Below are positions 10,431-22,693 of a stretch of 50,094 nucleotides of DNA, one piece after another. The translations under genes and the position numbers were made by a program. The notes under the pieces are model-generated. The model did no database searches and was not told where the DNA came from. It worked only from the letters and a program-made list of their open reading frames with translations. Numbering within the stretch: position 1 is the stretch's first letter; every line of letters starts with the position of its first letter. Location of the stretch: assembly GCA_032718475.1 (NCBI GenBank), contig JAUCBJ010006651.1:1-50094 (forward strand). Reading direction: 5' to 3'. Origin of the DNA: Nemertoderma westbladi (taxonomy: Eukaryota; Xenacoelomorpha; Nemertodermatida; Nemertodermatidae).

Positions 10431-13400
10431 TATTTACCAGAAAAAGTGTTTTCGGTAAAAAAAATGTTTTTGCGGAAATCGCCAAAAATTGACAAATCTC
10501 GCAAGGGGGGGTAGCACCATGATTTTTGGCCAAAAATAAAAAACGCATGAAAAATATTAAACGGTTTTATAAGTTATTGGACCATTTTCGAGAAAAACCA
10601 CTTTTGGTTATTTTATGGCCAATTTAGTAAAAAAAATTTGCTATTTTTTAAAGAAGTTTGTCCCCCCTATGGCCCCTGAAGATTCAATCTTTTTATAAAA
10701 CAATGTAGCAGATTTGTAGAACTCAAAAAATCAGACAAGCTTCATTATTTTTTTTTTGGTTTGCGTTTTTTGAAAAATACTGAATTTTTGACGGACAAAT
10801 ATTTCCGTCTTCCATTTACTCCCAGAAAAATAGACTTTTGTGCTTAACGTTCTTTATACAGAAGGTAGCTATTGAGTAGTACTAAAACATATTAAAGTTT
10901 AAAAAAAGTTAATCCTACGTTCTTGAGAAAATTAAATTACCCAAAAGTGTTTTTTTTACGATTTTGCAATTTCCCCCTTTTTGTCCCCTGAAATATTGAG
11001 AAGGTAGACCCACCTTCCCTCTATTGATTAAAAGTGGAATGGTCTCGTCCGATATATAGTAACAGAGCTAGAGTGCTTACAAAATTGGCTCAAATTGCCC
11101 AAAATTGGCACCGTAATGTCTACGACTTGTTCATAGCCAACCACTGAATGCCTTTTGGCTGAAATTTTTAGAGAACATGCCCACACTATAAGCGCGTTTG
11201 TGATATAAGTTTCAAGCCCATAGGTCTTACATGCTAGGAGCTAAGGACCGCGGAATGTCAAAAATTAGCGCATTTTGAAAATTTTCTTACTTCCCAGAGG
11301 ACAGCGCCAAAATGGCCAATTTTGGAAATCTGAAATTTTGACAGATTATGTAAAATTTATCTGGCTAAAATGTTGAGCAAGAACATTTTGAGATTTGTAA
11401 ATTGTATTCGAGATAATTTCGGATTTAAAAAAAAAACGCGATTTTCGCAAAAATTCTGAACTTTGACCTTTGACCCTTAAAGGTCGAAAATCAAAAATCC
11501 AAGATCGAGTGGAACCTTAGAATTTTGAGTACTATATGCATGCCAAGTTTCAGCTTCGCAGCTTTTGTGGTTCTCCAGAATCAGTGAACTGCGCAAAATA
11601 TCCTATATATAGAAATGTGTACACTCGCTGGGTTGGCAGTCTCAGGGACTGCCAACATGATTATTTGTTTTACTATTTTCCATGGAGCGCTTATCCAAAG
11701 CGAGTGTTAAATTGCCACGGAGTGCAAATCTCAATACACGAAGGAAGAATAGCTGAATTTCGGTTAACTGAAATTAATGACAAGGTGCTGTTTCCGACAC
11801 GTTTTTTTTTATCGGAGACCGGGACACTTATATCTGAAAAATTACACGAGAACCGGTACTTTAATATACCCACTGCAGCACTACTAAGGGTAACAGCTGA
11901 ATTAATTGTCAACAACGTGGTAATTTTATGAATTATCATTAAAATGTATACAAATAGTCAAATGATAATGTGATTGTTACGAATTATGTAATTCCAGCAG
12001 TGTATGCAAATTCTTATACAGTAAATATTTAATGATGAATTGTCAACAAAAACTAAAAAATATATTCCTTTCATCAAGTTCCACAGAGATGAAATTGAAT
12101 CTTACTACAAGAATCCTTATCTGTGATTATACAGTATATACTGTATATATATACAGATATACTTCATGAATCTTACTACAAAAATCCTTATCTGTGATTT
12201 TATAAGATGAAATTTTATTAAAATATTTAAGGATTCGAATTTACGAAATTTAACTGCTGCAACGGGTCTTTAACTCGGTAAATAATAGCACCAGGACCTT
12301 GTTCACTTACCACTGATTAAATTAAAGTACATTCTGCTTTAAAATAGTTATAGAAAGACTTTCTGCCATTATTTTAGTGGTAGAAAGTAATAATAGTGTG
12401 CGAAGACACTACTTTCTAGCACTGTACACACGCTCTTCACACACAAAATTTAATGAAAAAAGTGGATTTTTCAGATAAAATATCCAATCAAGAGATCAAG
12501 TTAGTGCTATGACTGGCTATAACGTCGTAATAATATATCCTTAATAAGTTTGTAGTATTTAGTAAAACAAAAATAATTGATTTATTATATTTGTAGTGAA
12601 TAATAACAAACGAAGTTGTGTGTAAAGTCAACATATCCAGATTGATGGCTCACAAAAATAGTATACTGTATGTAGACCGTTGATGCATCCCTATTTTATA
12701 AATTTTATTGAAAAATATAGGATATGGATAAGGCTCCATCGCATCTCGAGTACTAGGATAATCTTAAAATTAATTAAGAATTTTATTTTCGATTTTGAAT
12801 TATTGAATTTGAATGTTTGTAAATAAATTCCACATTTTGTTTAGAATTATTTACCTGCCATGTGTATATTGTATGTAATATAGTAATATCTCCCCAATCA
12901 CATACAACACCTCAACTCGCATACAACACGTCCACATGGCTTGCTTTTTTAACAAAAAAACAAACTTGAATCAGGGGAGTCTGTTTACTGCCAAAAATAA
13001 GTTTCCACAGTGTACAAAATAACAAAAAAAATCATATATATATTTGTGAATGGATGATCTGAAGTTACTGGAATAATTGATAAATAATAATTGTTTTTAA
13101 ACTATAAACATTATCCTATTGTATTATACAAAAATGATTGTTACAATATGAAATATTTTGCCAAGTAGTAGTCCCATTTATAAATAAAATAATCAGTACT
13201 CTCGTTTTCCGATTGAGCGATAATGAACACCGTTGATTGCAATGCCTCAAGAAGCGGTTCAATGAAAGATGTTTGCTAGTGGTCCCATTTCCCACTGCTA
13301 CTCTGCCACGTGTCCTGCCATTGGTTGTTCAGATCGGCTGCCCTATTAAAATTTTCAGTGTTCACCATGGTGTCAAACAAAGTCAATTATATGCCTTCCT

Positions 13401-14231
13401 TAGTCACTCAAGGTTAAGGTATAGGGAAAGGTCAGAGTGGCATGTAATTCTAACCAAAATAATAAACGGGATTCATAACACAGGTTTCAGGTTCGGGTAC
13501 GCATGACAAACGAGGGTAAGCAGGAAATGTTGCCATGGCGAGAGAGCATCGCCTCGTCTCATCTTCACCCAAAGCAATAATTATCATTAAATAATTACAA
13601 TTGTCTAGCTGATTATGTAACTGTATCCTATATTATTTTATAATTATTATTTTCCTCCAGGTTATTTGTTGGTTCGAACTAATGAGACTGGAACGTGCTC
13701 CTTTCCTTTAATTCGTAATTATCGGGTGAATGTTACACCAGCGGTTGAAGCTTGCACCTCCCAAACATGTTGGCGAAAACCACATTTACTCACATCTATA
13801 TAACCTACCGAAAAAGTTTTCAGATTCGTAATATGCACACAATATTATTGGCATTATTCTCTATTACTACTATTTGCATAAAATTACATTTATACTTACT
13901 GCATAAAATTAAATTTATACTTATTTCAACAACATTAATTAAACTTTTCAGATAAATTCGATACTTACCGTGCTGTATTCTAGCTGTACAGCACTAGTCA
14001 CCTTATATCCTACTTACCTGTAGATATTGCGTTTCACTTGATTGTTACCGTTTTGCGATTATCTGATTGATCTACAGGCAATAAATATATATTATTCGCT
14101 TACCCTTATCTGCCTACTTTATTACATGGGCAGTAGAATGCCTATCATCATATTATATTGGCGAAAGACAATAAACGTCAACCATCACAATTTAAGATAA
14201 AATATTCTATCAAGAGATCCAGTAATAATAG
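10431..14231. other. No gene seen; old repeat DNA
   Basis: AT-rich, with many poly-A/poly-T runs and phrases typical of dispersed repeats (gccaagtttcagcttcg near 11542; a partner aagctgaaacttggcag lies near 41848). Frames at 11536-11931 and 13237-13506 are open but show no domain. A 31-bp direct repeat (aatcttactacaa...tgtgatt) lies at 12098-12128 and 12168-12199, flanking an AT palindrome. Confidence 0.5.
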
Positions 14232-14582
14232 GTAGATTTGGACAATGATGTGGTATAAGAAGTGTCATCATGATAAAGATTGATTTCTTTGAAACTTATG
14301 AAATATTGCATTATGAAAAGTGACAACTTAGACTTCCTGAACAGTTTAGTATATGCATTAATTCATACCTTTATAGGAAGGGATCTAGGGGTCTTAACCT
14401 CGAATGATACGTTTATTTTACCGAAAATAACTTGTCTTTTATTGGCGCAATTGTAGGACTAATCCCATCACATGCGTACTTTTTAACCGGGTAGTGTACA
14501 AACTTAGGAATCGCGTAATTTTTATTAAAATTAATATCTCATATCTCTCCAAAACACGTACGCGTTTCGACATTACTGGGTC

Positions 14583-14665
14583 TCTTCAGCGTGGTGTCGG
14601 ATTAGAACCTGGGACCTCGAGGTGGAAGCCGAGACAACAACCACTAGGCAACAGGTTCTTGAGAT
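14583..14665 (-). repeat. tRNA-derived SINE head (left arm copy)
   Basis: On the minus strand, an A-box-like ttgcctagtgg (14641-14651) and a B-box-like ggttctaatcc (14599-14609, one mismatch to consensus) are spaced as in a tRNA gene. This is the arm partner of 15234-15302. Confidence 0.65.
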
Positions 14666-15233
14666 ATGGAGTATTAATTTCAAAGGCAGCTGCCATTTTA
14701 TTAGCCCCTGATTTTTATTATTGATAGTAACAATGTGTTGGCAAGCTGTATTTTTCGAGGTGTTTGTTTTTATAGATTTATTATAGGAAGGGATCTAGGG
14801 GTCTTAACCTCGAATGATAAAGTTTACTTTTTTTAACCGGGTAGTGTACAAATTTAGGAATCTCTCTTCCTTTGGTTTTGAATCCGACACCACGCTAAAG
14901 AGACCCAGTAAGGTCGAAACGCGTACGTAGTTTGGAGAGATATGAGATATCAATTTCAATATAAATTACGCGATTCATAAATATGTACACTACCCGGTTT
15001 AAAAAAGTACGCATGTGATAGGATTAGTCCTACAATTGCGCCAATAAAAGATAATTTATTTTCTGTATAATAAACTTATCATTCGAGGTTAAGACCCCTA
15101 GATCCCTTCCTATAAAAGTATAATAACAAACACCTCGAAAAACTCAGCTTGCCAACACATTGTTACTATCAATAATAAAAATCAGGGCCTAATAAAATGG
15201 CAGCTGGTTTTGAAATTAATACTCCATATCTCA

Positions 15234-15302
15234 AGAACCTGTGGCCTAGTGGTTGTTGTCTCGGCTTCCACCTCAAGGTCCCAGGTTCGAATCCGACACC
15301 AC
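15234..15302 (+). repeat. tRNA-derived SINE head (right arm copy)
   Basis: A box tggcctagtgg (15242-15252) and a perfect B box ggttcgaatcc (15284-15294) form a polymerase III internal promoter with tRNA spacing. The sequence is not a complete cloverleaf tRNA and is followed by a non-tRNA body (gaagagacgcagtaagg...), as in a SINE. Confidence 0.75.
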
Positions 15303-15738
15303 GCTGAAGAGACGCAGTAAGGTCGAAACGCGTACGTGGTTTGGAGAGATATGAGATATTAATTTCAATAAAAATTACGCGATTCCTAAGTTTGTACACT
15401 ACCCGGTTATAAAAAGTACGCATGTGATAAATAAAAGATAAATAAATAAAAGATTTGTTATTTTCGGTAAAATAAACGTATCATTCGAGGTTAAGACCCC
15501 TAGATCCCTTCCTATAAAGGTATGAATTAATGCATATACTAAACTGTTCAGGAAGTCTAATTTGTCACTTTTCATAATAATGCAATATTTCATAAGTTTC
15601 AAAGTAATGAATCTTTATCATGATGACACTTCTTATATCACATCATTGTCCAAATCTACAGGTAAGTTCAAAAAGGAGTACAGTAAAACCCCTCCAGGTT
15701 CCACGAAATGTATTACCTTTAAAACCGCAGTATGAAGT

Positions 15739-15909
15739 CATTTAAGTGTGTGATATGCGGAGATACGCATAATATTGGAAGTGTTCCTCCTTCCTGAAAA
15801 AGTATCTTAAAGAGCGGCATGGAGCAGCCTTCAATAGACGGTTGTGTTACAACTGTTTACGACCCAGACACCAGCGAGTGGTGACCCTGGAACTAGAAAG
15901 TGCAATATG
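15739..15909 (+). pseudogene. BEL/Pao gag zinc-knuckle remnant
   Basis: One frame reads FKCVICGDTHNIG; after a frame change the sequence reads FLKKYLKERHGAAFNRR then LCYNCLRPRHQ. Paired Cys-x2-Cys...His knuckles joined by a FLKK...R linker are characteristic of BEL/Pao gag C-termini. In the first knuckle the last Cys appears as Val. Confidence 0.65.
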
Positions 15910-16239
15910 ATTACCGCCGTCATCTATTGTGCTCTGACACACGAAACGTCTTCGGCTAAAGTGGAGCTCATACAACAGAGCACTTCAGATAATAAAGACC
16001 CTTGGAAGTATCTAAACATCAGGACGGCATATGTGAATTCCCGGTGGTACAGCTCAAAATACATGGACTTGCACATGGACACACAATACATGGTTCGTAA
16101 GAGTTTTATCGTAAACGCACTCCTTGATTCAGGTAGTACAGGCATCTTCATTGACAAAGACCTAGCCGAAGAACTGTTTGCTGGGCAAAAGAGGTTTCGT
16201 ACAAGACTTAACCTCTCAGGAATAATACAGGTTTGGTAA
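15844..16239 (+). pseudogene. BEL/Pao protease-like segment
   Basis: An open frame of 131 codons. Its useful part is VNALLDSGSTGIFIDKDLAE, an aspartic protease active-site box (DSGS) with the hydrophobic-D-x-G-S/T pattern and following helix seen in retrotransposon proteases (DUF1758-like in BEL/Pao). The N-terminal ATG is probably fortuitous, since the gag knuckles overlap in another frame. The frame stops before the reverse transcriptase. Confidence 0.6.
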
Positions 16240-16397
16240 GATCAGTCTTAAAAAAATTAAAATGGTTACTATTAATTAATAACTTTGCAGCCAGTCAGGC
16301 TGATCTATATAACTGTGACGAAGATAAATTCACAAGTAAGTACCATCTCCCTAGGTTCAGGGTGGACAAACCAGGAGTCTAATTACACAGAACACTC

Positions 16398-17207
16398 ATG
16401 AGGCGTTGGAAGTACTGGAGAAAACACCTGCTAATTCATGGCCTTTACAAACTTATGCCGGATGTACTAGAGTGGGCTGGTTCTGTGCAGGCCCTTCACA
16501 GAGGACCCTTACAGACAGAATTTAATATTAAGGTGAGTAGAGAAGTACAGGACGCTAATCAAGTGGAGCTATGTAATTTAATTCACAAATTAAATGAGTT
16601 AGCCATCATCAATAACATCAAGAATAACATTTATATAAACGACAATACGAAGCCTTTGCACGCAGTGGAGGATGCTGTGGAGGTGGCCCGAGGTGCGTTA
16701 GATTGCCTGCACCGCTGTGGATTTGGATCGACCGAATTCGCTAGCAGCTCACAGGAGATTCTAGAAGAGGCCAAATGGGTAAAGTGGGAGAATTACCTTA
16801 CCGCTATCTCAGATTTGAAGATTCCCCACATGATGTTCTTCCTTCCTATTTCTATCAACTCCATGTTTTTGGGGACACCAAAGATATCTGGATAGGTGTG
16901 GTAGCTAACTTGAGTGTAGACACACCGGGAATAGGGGTAAGCGTATGCACCCTCAGGGTCTCTCATGGACAGCGAGCTTTGAGTGCCTCGAGTGGAGCTG
17001 GTAACAGCATTGTGCATTGTGCGCTACCGCAATTTGGAGAAGCATCACCAAGCGGGTCGACTTCAGGTTGGGTGGAACCTTATTCTGGACAGACGCCAAA
17101 TTGGGTTTGGAGAGCCTGACCGATCGGGTCTGCCACGGTTGTCATTGATCGAACCACTATTGGGCAGTGGAGGCACGGCCTCGGCTTTATTAGTCCAGCA
17201 GACATAA
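16398..17207 (+). pseudogene. BEL/Pao pol remnant (RT 3' part and RNase H region)
   Basis: The frame 16398-16895 contains VEVARGALDCLHRCGFGSTE followed by FASSSQEILEEA, like the segment after the RT palm in Pao elements (LL..GGF.L.K..SNS..VL). It shifts near 16780-16850 into the frame of 16775, carrying LHVFGDTKDIWIG, an RNase H-like start with one aspartate retained, and shifts again near 16980 into MPRVELVTAL. Frameshifts show decay. Confidence 0.65.
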
Positions 17208-17230
17208 CACATAAGGGGAGCAACACAGGA

Positions 17231-17999
17231 GCCAATGGAGGCTCGAGGTAGAGAAGTGCTCTACACTGAGAACCGAGTCTGGAAACCTGGCATTCCAGAT
17301 ATTACCAACAGTATATACCCCCTCATGGGACGAGCTTTGTCTCATTACTGCTGTTGGATTCGACCTGATTAACTGTCAAATAGGTCATATTAACTCACCT
17401 ATTGCGGGGGCAGGTAGATAGTACTGTAAACGTAAATCCTATCCTGATTATGTCAATTTTCATATGCAGTATGTACGCTAGATTGTAAGTAGAGATTTAA
17501 AATTGCAGTCATATTTTAATTTAGTCTCTTTTATTTTATATTTAGTTAAATAGTTCCAAGTGCAATTATTCTCCAGATTAGTGCAATAATGTAAGAAAAT
17601 GTACAATATGAATTAAACTAGTTTTATTATATAGATTCATATTGTTTTATACCTAACTAGGATTAACTTAACTTTCTCTTTGGTCTTATTGCTCTTATAT
17701 ATTTAAATAAATTATAGACTCGTGGTAAGAGAAGTCTTTCCTATTATAGGAGACCTTGATATCACTGTCCTTCCTGCTTAATTACAGTTAACGTCCCCTG
17801 ACATTATCTGGGGTGGGCGACACGAAGCTCCCTTAATTTTAAAGTTAACGGAAGTTTAACGGAAGTGCACTTAACGGAGAACTCATAATGGGCGACACGA
17901 ACGAGTAATTAGGCCTCTGTTAGTGAGTTCTCCATTAAGGCTCCGTTAGTACTAAAAGTGATACTTTCCAAATGATCATAAAATTGCGTATAGGTGAAT
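17231..17999. other. No gene seen; possible small TIR repeat
   Basis: AT-rich DNA between the BEL relic and the copia element. Between 17805 and 17960 the phrases gcgacacgaagctcc, taacggaagt (repeated), cggagaactc and the reverse form gagttctccattaaggctccgtta suggest a small imperfect inverted repeat, probably an old miniature element. No coding frame. Confidence 0.4.
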
Positions 18000-18004
18000 G
18001 TTGT

Positions 18005-18264
18005 TGTTGGAAATCGTCTAACGCCCTTTTTATTGAACCCTTCATCCATCATCTGACTGTCTGACTCCTACCGTCAGGTTCTGCAGTAGTATCGTTAGGC
18101 TGTTCTGTCATATTGTGTTTTTGGTGTTGGGGTGCGGTACCGGTAATGATTGTTTGTATTTCATATATAACTGACTATATTTACTAAATACTGCAACGTA
18201 TGATGTTGGAAGTTTTTTTATTAAAAACAGTGGATTTGACTTGGAGAAACATATATTTCTAACA
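18005..18264 (+). repeat. Copia 5' LTR
   Basis: 260 bp, bounded by TGTTGG and AACA. It contains the U3/R/U5 functions, but I cannot place the start site. Preceded by GTTGT. Confidence 0.95.
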
Positions 18265-18278
18265 GGTTATGGGCCCAG
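18265..18278 (+). other. Copia primer-binding site (initiator-Met tRNA internal type)
   Basis: GGTTATGGGCCCAG lies immediately 3' of the LTR and is the same as the well-known Drosophila copia site, primed by a cleaved half of initiator tRNA-Met. Confidence 0.9.
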
Positions 18279-18346
18279 GACACGGCAATTTGAAACCTTG
18301 TAATGCTGGCTGCAACCCTCGGCTGCGGGCTGACTGCGACTGGCAG

Positions 18347-18487
18347 AAATGCTGAACTGAGGTAAACGATTTAATATAATTTAGGCTTATTACGGACTGC
18401 AGTATTGAATGCCAAGGAAATGCTGAACTGTGGTAAACGATTTAATATAATATAGGCTTATCACGGACTGCAGTATTGGATACCAGT
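18347..18487 (+). repeat. 71-bp direct duplication in the copia leader
   Basis: Two adjacent copies starting aaatgctgaactg (18347 and 18418), each running to cggactgcagtattg. They differ at a few bases. The duplication sits in the untranslated leader between primer site and gag. Confidence 0.85.
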
Positions 18488-18552
18488 ATCAGCAAACGAA
18501 TGCAGGAATATGCTGCACTTATTGAAGTAAAGTAAATGTACATCGATCAGCC

Positions 18553-19440
18553 ATGGCTAGTGAATATAAAGTTGGGTTGTGCACAGATAAATTTAACGGC
18601 ACGAATTGGTTCATGTGGAAACATAAAATACAGATGGTGTTGATTTCTTTAGATTTATGGGAAATCGTGATAGGTGAAGAAGTTGCCCCAGAAAGTGGTG
18701 GAGAGGCACTTCAAAAATTCAATAAAAGAGATTCAAAAGCGCGGGCTGAAATTAGCCTACATCTGTGTGACCCTCAGTTGCCATTAGTTATAGGAAAACT
18801 CACTGCAAAAGATGCATGGGACGCATTAAAGAAACAGTACGAAATGAGAACAATGCAAAACATCATATTCCTTAAACGGAAATACCGCAATGCGAGATTG
18901 TGTGATGGTGGCGACATGTTATCTCATATAAATAAACACCAAGAATTGGCAACTCAATTAGCGGCGATAGGGGCTGAAGTTTCAGAAATCGAGCAGGTGT
19001 GGGAGTTGCTGCTAGGTTTACCTGAACCCTTTGACAATTTAGTTAATACACTAGAAATGAATGATAATCTCACACTTGATTACCTCCGTCAAAAACTGTA
19101 AAAGAGAATAGAGTCCAAAAAGCCTGAAAATGGAGAAAATGATGCATTGCTGAGCCACACTAGAAACTTATCAGTCTCTGGTGTCCAGCAACACCAACAA
19201 CGAGGATTTAGTGTGAATCGCGGATTCAATAACAGCAACTACAATATAGGCAACAATTTTGGCAACCAAAGAAATAGTTACAGTGGTGGAAATTTTAGAC
19301 CCGCTAAATGTTTTAACTGTGGTAAACTTGGTCATATAGCAAAATATTGTAGATCAAATAATTTTCCAGAACAACCAACCCCTAAATCAAATGTGAACCT
19401 AACTTATTCAACTGACTCATGTACATTTTGGTCTTCTACA
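18553..19440 (+). pseudogene. Copia gag with an internal stop
   Basis: The ATG at 18553 (context agccATGGct) opens a gag frame: KFNGTNWFMWKHKIQMVL is the copia-type N-terminal block (UBN2/gag-polypeptide family), followed by AWDALKKQYE and LLGLPEPFDNLV. A TAA stop (19099-19101) interrupts it; the same frame goes on through an Asn/Gly-rich linker to the zinc knuckle CFNCGKLGHIAKYC (19311-19352). Near 19420-19440 the coding sense passes to the frame of pol. Gag would package the RNA in virus-like particles in the cytoplasm. The single stop leaves a 183-residue piece without the knuckle. Confidence 0.93.
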
Positions 19441-22400
19441 TTACTTCAAATAGTGATGAAAATTCGATTAAATGGTTCATTGATTCTGGCGCAACACAGC
19501 ATATGTGTTGTAAATTAGATTATTTTGATGAGTATTGCGAGTTCAGTCAATCTCAGGTTGTTCATCTGGCAAATGGTGAGACTGTTGAGGCATTAGGGAA
19601 AGGTAAAGTAAAGTGGGAAAATCCTAATAAAAGGGGAAACTGTGCATTTGAAAACGTATTGTTTGTACCAAATTTGAGTCAAAATTTGTTATCTGTGAAA
19701 CGAATTACTGAACACAATTCATGTGTCATATTTAACCTGAGAAAATGTGAAATTTTCGATAGATTTAATGATAAACTGCTAGCCATTGCACAGATACGAG
19801 AAAATGGTAACCAGTACGAACTTGATGGTTCTGTAATTAAAGTTCTAAATAATAATGAGAACTTTGTATATTCTGCATCAACTTTGGACATATGGCATCG
19901 CCGTTTAGGACACGTTAATGAACAGACACTAAAAATTATGTTTAAAGATGACTGTGTCAATGGCTTAGATATTAACGTTGAGGACAAACTGAACTTTTGT
20001 AAGGGGTGTGTTCTAGGAAAGCAGACAAGAAATCAATTTCCAAAAACAAGTAATTCAAGGGCATCTGATGTTCTTGAACTTGTCCACTATGATGTCTGCG
20101 GGCCAATGTCAAAGGCATCAAATGGCGGAAATAGATATTTTGTTACATTCATAGACGATAAGTCAAGGTTCTGTGGAGTCTATTTTATGAAGGAAAAATG
20201 TGAAGTTATGGAGAAATTTGTTGAATTTATACAAATGGCTGAGAGACAGACAGATAAAAATATTAAAGTGATTCGCTTTGACAATGGCAGAGAGTATTTA
20301 AATAATGATTTTGACAATTTCTTGAAGCAGAAGGGCATTCGCAAACAGGTGACTGTAAGATACTCCCCACAAGAAAATGGAGTTGCAGAGAGAAAGAATA
20401 GGACCTTAGTTGAATCAGGTAGATCTATGATAGAATATGCCGGGCTGCCGATCTCCTTCTGGGCTGAATCAGTTTTGGTTTCTGTATATATTAATAATCG
20501 ATGTTTAACAAAAGCTGTTACGAATCAAGTTCCATATGAATGTTTCTATGGCAAAAAACCATCAGTTTCAGACTTTAAGGTCTTTGGGTGTGATGCATGG
20601 GTTCATGTCCCTAGTCAGAAAAGAAAGAAGTGGGATCCTAAGAGTGAGAGACACATCTTTGTAGGTTATGATGGCAAAAAGAAAGGTTATAGAGTATATG
20701 ACCCACACACAAGGCGTGTATTTGTTAGTCGTGATGTTAGGTTCGATGAACACAGCTTTGGAGATAGTATATCCCATATCAAACATGAGATAGAGTCAAA
20801 GTGTTTTGACAATACTGCTAATGATGATATAGTGGTCCCAGTTGCTTCAGTAATTGTTACTGGGAAAGTAAATTATAAGTTAGAAACTGAGCCTGAAATG
20901 AGGACTGAGAAAGTAAATGACAAATTAAATTATAAGTTAGAAACTGAGCCTGTAATGAGGACTGAAAAAGTAAATGACAAATCAAAACCAGTGCCTGAAG
21001 TGAGGAAGTCGTCAAGAGTTAGAAAACTGCCAGACAGATATGGTGAGTGGATTGAGGGCGATGAATTTGATAATATGGTTTTCTCAGTATCCATGGAGCC
21101 AAGAACCATAAATGAAGCAATAGAAAATGAATATAACTCGTTAACCAACAACAAAACCTGGTCTTTAGTTGAATTGCCAGAAGGTAGAACAGTCGTTGGT
21201 AGTAAATGGACTTTTAAAGAAAATAAGGATTCTAATGGAGAAGTCATACGCTACAAAAGGCGGCTTGTAGCTCAGGGCTTCACTCAACAGCCCAATTTGG
21301 ATTATCAAGAAACGTTTGCACCAGTTGCACGCTGTACCTCTATTCGTACAATACTAGCTCTTGTGAATGAGTATAACTTAGAACTACACCAAATGGATGT
21401 TGAGACAGCCTTCCTGAATGGTGTACTGGAGGAAGAGATCTTTATGAAACACCCAGATGGATTTATCAAGGAAGGAAATGAGAACTTGGTATGTAAACTT
21501 CACAAGAGTATTTATGGATTGAAACAAGCCTCTCGATGTTGGTATCAAGTAATGGATGATCCTTAAGGGATCTGGATACATACAATCGGATTCTGATCCT
21601 TGCATTTACATCAAACACATTGGAGACAACTTTATGATCTTAGCTCTATACGTTGACGACTTATTGATGGCATCTAATGACATTACTATGCTGATTGGAG
21701 AAAAGGATTTACTGAAAAAGCGATTTCAGATGAAGGACATTGGCGAAGCCACATGGTGTTTAGGTATAAAGATTGACAGAAACAGAAGTAATAGCAGCAT
21801 GAAGTTATCTCAAAGGAGCTATCTTGAAAATATATTGAAGTGTTTTGGAATGGAAAATTGTAACTCTGTTTCAACACCCATTGACCCTAGTATTACTTTG
21901 TCCCCTAATGAGGGTGATCCGGTTGACAAAAGAAGTTATCAGGCGGCTATAGGTGCTCTAAATTACATTGTAAGTGCTACCCGACCAGACATTGCTGCAT
22001 CTCTCAGCAGCGTTAATCAATTCTGTTCTAATCCTGGGAATGAACACTGGGTAGCTGTGAAAAGGATACTTCGATACATCAAAGGGACACCAGACATCGG
22101 TGTTGAATTTGTATCATCTAAAGTTAATATTGCAAAACTTGTTGGTTATGTAGATGCCGACTGGGGTCGGAACTATGACCGAAAGTCTATGTCAGGGTTC
22201 TTATTCTTTATAAACAATTCATTAATCTCATGGAGTTGTAAAAAACAATCAACCGTAGCACAAAGTACTACAGAAGCTGAATACATAGCAGCGAGTTTGG
22301 CCACGAGAGAACTGGTATGGTTGAGGACTCTCTTGAAAGACTTAAGGTTTGAACTTTTGAACAAGGGAAATCTACCACACTATATGAGGATAATAATGGA

Positions 22401-22607
22401 TGTATTGCTCTTTCGAAAGATCATCGATTTCATGGGAGAACTAAACATATTGAAATAAAACATCACTTTGTTCGAGATATGGTGAATAAAAAACTTGTTA
22501 CTTTAGAACACTGCTCATCAAACAACATGATTGCAGATATAATGACAAAGCCTCTTTCAAAGGAGAAATTCATTGAGTTTAGAACAAAAATGATGACTCT
22601 CGTTTAA
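19419..22607 (+). pseudogene. Copia pol (protease, integrase, RT, RNase H) with frameshifts
   Basis: The frame 19419-21566 carries the protease box DSGATQHM (19482), the integrase HHCC finger starting WHRRLGH (19893), and the catalytic triad as HYDVCGP (Asp 20091), FDNGREY (Asp 20280) and AERKN (Glu 20388). The RT begins around NKTWSLVELPEG. A one-base frame change near 21555 moves to the frame of 21556, which has LYVDDLLMA (21646-21672) and RNase H residues DADWG and TEAEYIAA. A second change near 22375 leads into the last block, ending TAA at 22605-22607. A 60-bp in-frame duplication (about 20871-20990) lies in the integrase-RT linker. All catalytic residues seen are retained; only frame is lost. 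Confidence 0.95.
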
Positions 22608-22693
22608 ATATATTGACGAGTTAGTGGGAATGTGAAATCGTCAGTATAATATGCACTTTTATCAGATGATCATGGGCTGACGACGAGTGGGAG

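Larger units (their letters stand above)
14232..15659. mobile_element. Long palindromic element containing SINE modules
   Basis: The ends GTAGATTTGGACAATGATGTG and its complement mark a near-symmetric element. The module ggaagggatctaggggtc occurs plus at 14379 and 14786 and minus at 15078 and 15483; accgggtagtgtacaaa follows the same plus-plus-minus-minus pattern (14489, 14838, 14991, 15399). Each outer arm holds a tRNA-derived SINE head. A lone SINE 3' piece near 14880-14990 forms the centre. No coding frame of note and no clear target duplication. It looks like inverted copies of a composite SINE-bearing unit. Confidence 0.85.
15720..17230 (+). mobile_element. BEL/Pao LTR-retrotransposon relic
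   Basis: Fragments in BEL/Pao order lie on the plus strand: gag-type Cys/His knuckles (15739-15900), an aspartic-protease-like DSGST box (16125-16139), and the region after the reverse transcriptase including SSQEILEEAKWVKWENYL and LHVFGDTKDIWIGV (about 16730-16930), MPRVELVTAL (16983) and SPADITHKGS (about 17190-17220). The core RT with its YxDD box is missing, and at least four frameshifts are seen. No LTRs were found around it. The palindromic element ends about 60 bp upstream and may have cut into it. Confidence 0.75.

Noticed and set aside
11536-11931. 131-codon open frame
   Set aside because: No domain; it begins in a dispersed-repeat phrase (gccaagtttcagc) that recurs near 41848, so it is repeat DNA open by chance.
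13237-13506. 89-codon open frame with more balanced composition
   Set aside because: No recognisable motif, poor start context and no neighbouring exons; left out as unsupported.
15234-15302. Functional tRNA gene
   Set aside because: A and B boxes fit, but the stems do not pair as a cloverleaf and the sequence sits in a repeated module, so it is SINE-like.
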